Assembly (NCBI GenBank): GCA_030428825.1
Contig: JAUIEL010000199.1
Span: 1 to 10,230 of the forward strand
Length of the DNA stretch: 10,230 bases
Reading direction: 5' to 3'
DNA from: a bacterium
GTDB lineage: Bacteria > Planctomycetota > B15-G4 > JADJEK01
The translations under genes were made by a program, and so were the position numbers. Of the stretch, positions 5,954 through 10,230 are shown one piece after another; position 1 is the stretch's first letter, and each line of letters begins with the position of its first letter. The notes under the pieces were generated by a model that made no database searches, was not told the DNA's origin, and saw nothing but the letters and a program-made list of their open reading frames with translations.

Positions 5954-7865
5954 CCCCGCACGTCTCTTCGACGGCGACGACTGGCTCGCCCGCCTCCGCG
6001 ACGCCGACGCCGCCTCGCTGGGGGCGCTCGGCCCGTACACGCTGATCGAGGAGGTCAGCCGCGGCGGGCAGGGGATCGTCTATCGCGCCCGCGACGCGGC
6101 GACGGGCGAGGAGGTCGCGCTGAAGCGGCTCGTCGCCGGCGCGTTCGCCACGCCCGAGATGCGGCTCCGGTTCCGGCGGGAGATCGAGGCCGCCCGCGCC
6201 CTCGACCACCCGGGGATCGTCCGGGTCCACGGCACCGAGGAGATCGACGGGCAGGCGGTCCTCACCATGGAGTGGATCCACGGCGTCCCGATCACCGAGT
6301 GGCCGGCGGACGCCTCGCCCGACGACGCGCCGCCCCGCCCCCGCGAGGAGACGGTCGAGCGGTTCGTCCGGGTGCTCGACGCCGTCCGCCACGCGCACGA
6401 ACAGGGGATCGTCCACCGCGACCTGAAGCCGTCGAACATCCTCGTCGACGCGAGCGGCGCTCCGCACGTCCTCGACTTCGGCATGGCGAAGCTCGCGGGG
6501 GTCGAGGAGACCGGGGAGTCGTCGCTGACCCTCTCCGGCCAGTTCGTCGGGACGCCGGCGTACGCCTCGCCCGAGCAGGTCCGCGGCGACGCGGCGGACG
6601 TCGACGCGCGGACCGACGTCTACTCGCTCGGCGTCGTGCTGTACGAACTCCTGACCGGGACGATGCCGTACGACGTGACGACGTCGCTGGCGCGGACGTT
6701 CGAGGCGGTCCAGCACCGCGACCCGATCCCCGCGTCCCGGCACGACCCGACCATCGACCGAGACCTCTCGGCCGTGCTCGAGAAGGCGTTGGCGAAGCGC
6801 CCGGACGACCGGTTCGCGGGGGTCGGGCCGTTCGCGGACGACCTCCGGCGGTGGCGGGCGGGGAGCCCGGTCGAGGCGCGGGCGGACGCCGCGCGCGAGC
6901 GCCTCCGACGGACGCTCCGCCGCCACCGCGCCGCGCTGCTCGTCGCCGCCGCGTTCGTCCTCCTCCTCGCCGGGTTCGCCGTCCTGATGACCGCGGCGTG
7001 GCGAGACGCCCGGGCCGAGGCGTCGAAGCTCGCCCAGGCGCACGGATTCCTCGAGGCGATGCTCGTCCCGCCCGTCCCCGGTCCCGGCCGCGCCGAGGAG
7101 GCGCCCGGGGTCCGCGCGATGCTGGCGAAGGCGGCCGAGCGGCTCGACGGCGACGCGTCGCTGCATCCGGACGTCGAGGCGAACCTCCGCCTGACGCTCG
7201 CGCAGATCCACGGCGGCCTCTGGGAGTGGGAGGACGCCGGCCTCCACGCCGCGCGCGCCCGCGAGCGGTTGACCGCGGCCGGGCGGACCGACGGCGAACC
7301 GATGGCGATCGCTCTCCTCCACCTCGGGATGGCGCGGGCGTTCGAGGACCGCCCCGAAGCCGAGGAGCTCCTGCGGGAGGCGGTCCGGCTCTTCTCGGCC
7401 GCGCTCGGGGACGACGCCCCCGAGACCGCCCGCGCGTGGTGCAACCTGGCGCTCGCCCTCTGGATGACCGGCGGGGCGGCGCGGACCGACGACGCGCGGC
7501 GCGCGTTCGAGGAGGCGACCGCCCGGCTCGACCGGCGGGGCGACGACGTCAGCCGGACCGCGGCCGGCGTGCACTACGGGTACGCGGCGTTCCTCGCCAA
7601 CGTCGGCGACCGCGACGCGGCGGACCGGCACTTCGAGCGTGCGATCGCGGCGTACGACGCCCTGCCGCCGACCTGGTCGGTCACCGACGCGCGCTGCCGG
7701 CTCGGTTACGCCCGGAACCTCGCCGCGGTCGGGCGGTCGGACGAGGCCCGGAAGACCCTGGAGCGCCTGCGGCGGGCGGTGATCGAGGCGCGCGGCGAGG
7801 ACGCCCCGCTCCTCCCGGAGATCGACGAGACGCGGGCGAAGCTCGCCGGCGGCGCGGCCGACTGA
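5946..7865 (+). CDS. Transmembrane Ser/Thr protein kinase with TPR-like sensor tail
   Basis: A 639-residue Pkn/Hanks-type kinase. The catalytic domain spans about residues 31-300 and looks active: glycine loop SRGGQGIVY (38-46), ATP-anchoring Lys60 in VALKRL, HRDLKPSN with catalytic Asp159, DFG at 177-179, TPAYASPEQ in the activation segment, and DVYSLGVVLYELLTG. A basic stretch (RRTLRRHR) precedes one membrane helix at about 329-351. The kinase is therefore cytoplasmic and the C-terminal half extracytoplasmic. That half (about 355-639) is made of TPR-like helical pairs, as in kinases of planctomycetes and myxobacteria, and probably senses a peptide or protein. The gene overlaps the sigma gene by 8 bases, so both are made together; phosphorylation of the sigma factor or a partner is a reasonable inference. 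The start is TTG at 5946, supported by AGGAGG upstream. Similar proteins lack the tail or carry WD40 or PASTA repeats instead. Confidence 0.92.
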   Translation: MDDPARLFDGDDWLARLRDADAASLGALGPYTLIEEVSRGGQGIVYRARDAATGEEVALKRLVAGAFATPEMRLRFRREIEAARALDHPGIVRVHGTEEIDGQAVLTMEWIHGVPITEWPADASPDDAPPRPREETVERFVRVLDAVRHAHEQGIVHRDLKPSNILVDASGAPHVLDFGMAKLAGVEETGESSLTLSGQFVGTPAYASPEQVRGDAADVDARTDVYSLGVVLYELLTGTMPYDVTTSLARTFEAVQHRDPIPASRHDPTIDRDLSAVLEKALAKRPDDRFAGVGPFADDLRRWRAGSPVEARADAARERLRRTLRRHRAALLVAAAFVLLLAGFAVLMTAAWRDARAEASKLAQAHGFLEAMLVPPVPGPGRAEEAPGVRAMLAKAAERLDGDASLHPDVEANLRLTLAQIHGGLWEWEDAGLHAARARERLTAAGRTDGEPMAIALLHLGMARAFEDRPEAEELLREAVRLFSAALGDDAPETARAWCNLALALWMTGGAARTDDARRAFEEATARLDRRGDDVSRTAAGVHYGYAAFLANVGDRDAADRHFERAIAAYDALPPTWSVTDARCRLGYARNLAAVGRSDEARKTLERLRRAVIEARGEDAPLLPEIDETRAKLAGGAAD

Positions 7866-7891
7866 CCGCCTCCGCGCCGCGGCGGACGCGG
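7866..7891. terminator. Hairpin directly after the kinase stop, convergent junction
   Basis: CCGCCTCCGC (7866-7875) pairs with GCGGACGCGG (7882-7891), nine of ten positions, around the loop GCCGCG. It begins on the base after the kinase TGA and ends seven bases before the stop of the opposing lipoprotein gene. A palindrome GACCGGTC (7893-7900) follows. It has no U-tract. A bidirectional terminator is the likely role, inferred from its position. Confidence 0.5.
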
Positions 7892-7898
7892 CGACCGG

Positions 7899-8441
7899 TC
7901 AGCGCCGCGCGGTCTGCTGCATCGTCTGGACGAGCTGTCGACCGCGGGTCGTCTCGGCCCAGAGCGGCGGGCCCGGGAACATCGGAGAGAAGAACATCCG
8001 CGTCACCGCGCCGGTCTCGGCGTCGGTCGTCGTGTACGTCCGCCCCTCGACCAGCCCGAGCGGCGTCAGCCGGCGGTCGTCCTCGACGGTCGAGGTCTCG
8101 ACCGGAAACGACGCGTGGTCGCGCAGCTCGATCCAGCCGTGGCGGATCCGCCGCGGCTCGCCGACCGGCGCGCCGTCCGCGCCGAGCGGGGCGTACTCGA
8201 TCACGCACCCGTCGTCGTCCGCCTCGACGACGGTCCAGCGGAGGCGCCCCTTCCCCATCGGCTGCGACTGCTCCAGCTCGATCACCGTCCCCTCGGGCAT
8301 CGCCGCGGCGATCTGTGCCGCGGTGAACGGCCGCGCGAGGAGGGTCGGGTCGTCCGGGTCGAGCGGCGGCGACGCGCAGGCGGGGAGGAACCCCAGGGCG
8401 GCCGTGAGGAGCGGGAGGAGGACGGCTCGGAGAGGACGCAT
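7899..8441 (-). CDS. Small lipoprotein of unknown function
   Basis: A 180-residue protein that I do not recognise. The ATG at 8441 was chosen because it starts a lipoprotein signal: MRPLRAVLLPLLTAALGF, then the lipobox LPAC with Cys22. The open frame runs back to 8507, but the extra 22 residues are Pro/Arg-rich and would hide the signal. After Cys22 comes FTAAQIAAAMPEGTVIELEQ, then alternating short strands (RLRWTVVEAD, CVIEYAPLG, RHGWIELRDHASFP, GRTYTTTD, AVTRMFFSP) that suggest an all-beta domain, and a basic end (TMQQTARR). No catalytic motif is visible. With Pro at lipobox position -2 the signal is slightly atypical. It converges on the kinase gene and diverges from the gluzincin-like gene, so it stands as its own transcript. 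It is probably a periplasm-facing membrane-tethered protein. The call as a gene rests on the signal peptide, codon use and length. Confidence 0.72.
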   Translation of the reverse strand: MRPLRAVLLPLLTAALGFLPACASPPLDPDDPTLLARPFTAAQIAAAMPEGTVIELEQSQPMGKGRLRWTVVEADDDGCVIEYAPLGADGAPVGEPRRIRHGWIELRDHASFPVETSTVEDDRRLTPLGLVEGRTYTTTDAETGAVTRMFFSPMFPGPPLWAETTRGRQLVQTMQQTARR

Positions 8442-8476
8442 GACGGGGCTTCCCGGCGACGGCGGAGGACGGGGGC

Positions 8477-8505
8477 GCATCCGAGCGGTCCGACGGACGG
8501 GATGC
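8477..8505. promoter_or_regulatory. Nested dyad upstream of the small lipoprotein gene
   Basis: GCATCC (8477-8482) and GGATGC (8500-8505) are perfect complements, and inside them GTCC (8488-8491) faces GGAC (8495-8498) around GAC. The element lies 35 bases upstream of the lipoprotein start and about 100 bases upstream of the divergent GTG 8604. It could be an operator or a leader hairpin. Chance is not excluded in such GC-rich DNA. Confidence 0.3.
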
Positions 8506-8592
8506 AACCCCGGCGACCCGTTCGCAGGAGCCCGCCGCGTTCGTCTATGATCGAACGAGCCGTGTCACAGACGGACGCCGGGCCGCGGCGAC

Positions 8593-8597
8593 GGAGG
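8593..8597 (+). promoter_or_regulatory. Ribosome binding site favouring GTG 8604
   Basis: GGAGG followed by the 6-base spacer ACGAAG precedes GTG 8604. The alternatives are weaker: ATG 8547 has only AGGAG sixteen bases upstream, and ATG 8631 has only a short AGGA. Codons between 8547 and 8603 also look less like the coding bias of this region. Confidence 0.5.
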
Positions 8598-8603
8598 ACG
8601 AAG

Positions 8604-8955
8604 GTGCCGGAAGATCCCCAGGACCACGAGATGGACGACATCGAAGAGCTCGACGAGGGAGGAGGCGACGCTCCCGCCCCCCGGCGCGCCGGACGCCGGA
8701 CCGCCGGTCGCGCGGCCGCACGTTCGGGCGGCCGCGCCCCCTCCCGTCGGGCCGGCCGCGCCGCCGCCGCCGCCTCCGGCCGACCCGCGGGCGCCGGCCG
8801 GCGCCGGGTCGAGGCGCCGGCCAAGGCGGGCCCGAACCCGATGCTGTTCGTCGGCATCGGCGTCGTCGTCGTGGCCGCGGCCGCGTTCTTCTTCCTGAAG
8901 GGATCGGGAGGCGACGACGGCGGCGGCGGGGAGGAGGGCACGATGGTGGCCTCGG
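8604..8955 (+). CDS. N-terminal membrane-anchor segment of a frame-split protein
   Basis: About 117 codons in the frame of GTG 8604. They encode an acidic start (MPEDPQDHEMDDIEELDEGG), an Arg/Ala/Gly-rich basic stretch of about 50 residues, a single membrane helix MLFVGIGVVVVAAAAFFFL at residues 80-98, and a flexible GSGGDDGGGGEEG linker. This is the usual design of a cytoplasmic tail plus anchor that places a following domain outside the inner membrane. The frame then loses coding character at about 8950: it stays open to the window end but reads as Arg/Pro-rich nonsense. From about 8956 coding character moves to the next frame, where the gluzincin-like body begins. I therefore take this as the 5' part of one gene with the 8962-10209 segment, broken by a one-base shift (true mutation, sequencing error or recoding). 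It is entered as a separate segment because the join is unproven. Confidence 0.65.
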
Positions 8956-8963
8956 AAGGAGGT
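8956..8963 (+). promoter_or_regulatory. Internal Shine-Dalgarno-like site at the frame break
   Basis: AAGGAGGT lies exactly where coding character switches frame. It is 13 bases before ATG 8977, a longer spacing than usual. It may serve internal initiation of a soluble form, influence recoding, or merely encode Lys-Glu-Val in the downstream frame. Confidence 0.35.
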
Positions 8964-10209
8964 GTACGCCGAGCGGATGGCGGCCCTCGGCGACGACGAC
9001 GTCCTCGGACGGATCGAGCTGGCGTCGTTCTGCGACGAGCAGTCGTGGGGAGGCTCGGCGACCAAGCTGCGGCGCGAGGCGCTCCTGATCGACCCGGACC
9101 ACCCGGACGCGCGCCGGGCGCTCGGCTTCACGCGCTACGAGGGGCCGGCCACGAAGTTCCGCGGTCGGTGGCTGTCGGACGCCGACCTGGCGCGGGTGAA
9201 GGAGCTGGAGAAGTTCGCCACCGGCGACGTCGGGGCGGCGGCGACGTCGCTCGACGTCTTCCTGCGCGAGGCGGAACAGAAGAAGCGCTCGCTCGCGCGC
9301 GAGTTCCCCGAGTCGAACTGGACCTACGCCGTCGGGCCGGGGACGATGAAACGCCCGTTCCTCGTGCTGATCGAGCACGGGCGGGACGCCGACGTCGACG
9401 CGTACCGGAAGGAGTACGACGAGCTCCTCACGACCCTGTACGACGCGTTCTTCGACCGCTACCGCGACCTCTTCGACATGGAGGAGATCGAGTCGCCGGC
9501 GGTCGTGATCATCTGGGACACGGTCGAGACGTACACGCGCCACATCGAGAAGCACCCCGAGGGGCGGTACTCCCCCGCCGCGGGCGGCCTCCGCGGCTAC
9601 TACCAGCCGTGGTCCCAGCACCTGATCCTCTGGCGCGGCGGCGGCCTGCGGAACGTCCTCCTGCACGAGGGCGCGGACATGCTGATCCACTACGCCTTCG
9701 CGGGGCGCGGCTTCCGACCGAGCAGCCAGTCGCCGTGGTTCCAGGAGGGGTTCGCCGAGTTCTTCGGCGGCAACAAGGTCGAGGTGGTCGGCGGCAAGAA
9801 GACGTACGTCCTCGGCCAGCGCATCCCCGGGCGCGAGCGGGAGCTCCAGATGCTCCAGAACTTCGGCAAGCGCCTCTCGGTGTTCGACCTGGTGAAGCTG
9901 TCGAGCTACGAGTTCGAAAACGCCAAGAACGCGACGACCGACCCGACGAAGACCCCCGAGGAGATCGCGGACGCGCAGTTCGTGGTGGTGAACGTCTACG
10001 CGCAGGGGTGGGCGCTGATCATGTACCTGAACCACGCCGACGGCGGAAAGTACCGCCCCGCGTTCGACGCGTACTTCAAGGCGGAGACGCAGGGAGGCGG
10101 CCATTGGGAGACCATGGGCGAACTCCTCGCGCTCGAGGACGAGAAGGACTGGGAGGAGTTCGACAAGCGCTTCCTGACCTGGGTCCAGACGACGCTCCGG
10201 AAGCTCTGA
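8962..10209 (+). CDS. DUF1570/peptidase-MA-like (gluzincin-type) protein, degenerate HExxH
   Basis: A 415-residue body counted from GTG 8962. Residues 1-75 contain a TPR-like unit (IELASFCDEQSW, REALLIDPDHPDARRALGF) and a GRWLSDADL motif. From about residue 130 it follows the layout of planctomycete DUF1570/peptidase-MA proteins: FFDRYRDLFDM, VVIIWDTVETYTRHI, then LLHEGADMLIHYAF and WFQEGFAEFFGG. His235, Glu236 and Glu262 sit where gluzincins have the HE pair and the third-ligand Glu, but the second zinc His is Asp239, with another His at 243. Peptidase activity is thus doubtful. The true start is unclear. GTG 8962 overlaps its own AAGGAGGT, ATG 8977 lies 13 bases after it, and coding character begins before either. 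A frame shift joining the upstream anchor segment is the simplest reading, giving about 534 residues and an extracytoplasmic domain. Identification is by pattern, moderately sure. Confidence 0.72.
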   Translation: MYAERMAALGDDDVLGRIELASFCDEQSWGGSATKLRREALLIDPDHPDARRALGFTRYEGPATKFRGRWLSDADLARVKELEKFATGDVGAAATSLDVFLREAEQKKRSLAREFPESNWTYAVGPGTMKRPFLVLIEHGRDADVDAYRKEYDELLTTLYDAFFDRYRDLFDMEEIESPAVVIIWDTVETYTRHIEKHPEGRYSPAAGGLRGYYQPWSQHLILWRGGGLRNVLLHEGADMLIHYAFAGRGFRPSSQSPWFQEGFAEFFGGNKVEVVGGKKTYVLGQRIPGRERELQMLQNFGKRLSVFDLVKLSSYEFENAKNATTDPTKTPEEIADAQFVVVNVYAQGWALIMYLNHADGGKYRPAFDAYFKAETQGGGHWETMGELLALEDEKDWEEFDKRFLTWVQTTLRKL

Positions 10210-10212
10210 CCG

Positions 10213-10230
10213 ATGACGATCTCGATGCCG
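10213..10230 (+). CDS. Possible start of the next gene
   Basis: ATG 10213 opens a frame (MTISMP) that runs off the window after six codons. It begins three bases after the preceding stop codon and has GGAAG nine bases upstream, so a co-transcribed gene is plausible. Six codons cannot identify a product. Confidence 0.3.

Noticed and set aside
5950..6045. Short gene from ATG 5950 after the sigma factor
   Set aside because: The 31 codons are Thr/Pro/Arg-rich and lie within the conserved kinase N-terminus in another frame.
5610..7631. Very long open frame on the minus strand (673 codons) opposite the kinase
   Set aside because: It is Arg/Pro/Gly/Ala/Val-rich, lacks motifs, and lies opposite a complete kinase with all catalytic motifs. 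It is a shadow caused by high GC.
6272..8326. Long plus-strand open frame (684 codons) across the kinase and lipoprotein genes
   Set aside because: It reads as Arg/Pro-rich nonsense, spans the kinase stop and runs antisense through a better-supported gene.
8641..8830. GC-rich repetitive stretch as a possible repeat array or CRISPR
   Set aside because: There is no regular unit or spacing. It is the Arg/Ala/Gly-rich cytoplasmic tail of the anchor segment.
8545..10104. 519-codon minus-strand open frame opposite the gluzincin-like gene
   Set aside because: It has no family motifs and biased composition. The plus-strand reading shows structured, motif-bearing protein.
1..10230. Defence system, prophage, insertion sequence or integron
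   Set aside because: No transposase, integrase, toxin-antitoxin pair, nuclease-helicase module or terminal inverted repeats were seen. TatD and the kinase are explained by ordinary housekeeping and signalling contexts.

Overview
The window is very GC-rich (around 70 % by eye) with strong G/C preference at third codon positions. It reads as a chromosomal stretch of a Gram-negative-type bacterium. The best guess is a high-GC member of the Planctomycetota. This rests on the ECF sigma factor overlapping a membrane Ser/Thr kinase with a TPR tail, a TPR-DUF2911 exported protein, a DUF1570-like gluzincin protein, and a sulfatase-activating enzyme. The assignment is an inference from gene style; no rRNA or marker gene is present.

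Layout, left to right. Positions 1-338 hold the C-terminal end of an S46 family dipeptidyl-peptidase (+). TatD nuclease (375-1181, -) converges on it. A lipoprotein-type formylglycine-generating enzyme (1295-2302, +) diverges from tatD. It is followed by a COG2908-type metallophosphoesterase (2425-3300, +) that overlaps a GT4 glycosyltransferase (3179-4171, +) by 122 bp; this pair is probably one envelope or glycolipid operon. An exported TPR-DUF2911 protein (4251-5252, -) converges on the glycosyltransferase. Divergent from it are an ECF-like sigma factor (5366-5953, +) and a transmembrane Ser/Thr kinase (5946-7865, +) with overlapping ends. A small lipoprotein of unknown function (7899-8441, -) converges on the kinase. 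The window ends with a membrane-anchored DUF1570/peptidase-MA-like protein split between two reading frames: an N-terminal anchor at about 8604-8955 and a body at about 8956-10209. The first codons of a further gene may begin at 10213.

How it fits together. The sigma factor and kinase look like a one-cassette signalling module: the kinase catalytic domain is cytoplasmic, followed by one membrane helix and an extracytoplasmic TPR sensor region. Most of the other products (S46 peptidase, lipoprotein FGE, DUF2911 protein, small lipoprotein, anchored gluzincin-like protein) appear to act in or beyond the inner membrane. All three convergent junctions carry a GC-rich hairpin with no U-tract.

No RNA genes, CRISPR arrays, insertion sequences or prophage genes were seen. 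No intergenic stretch exceeds 300 bases. I did not find a convincing new multi-gene system. The points most worth a second look are the frame break in the last gene and its degenerate HExxH motif, the exported FGE, and the long overlap of the phosphoesterase and glycosyltransferase genes.
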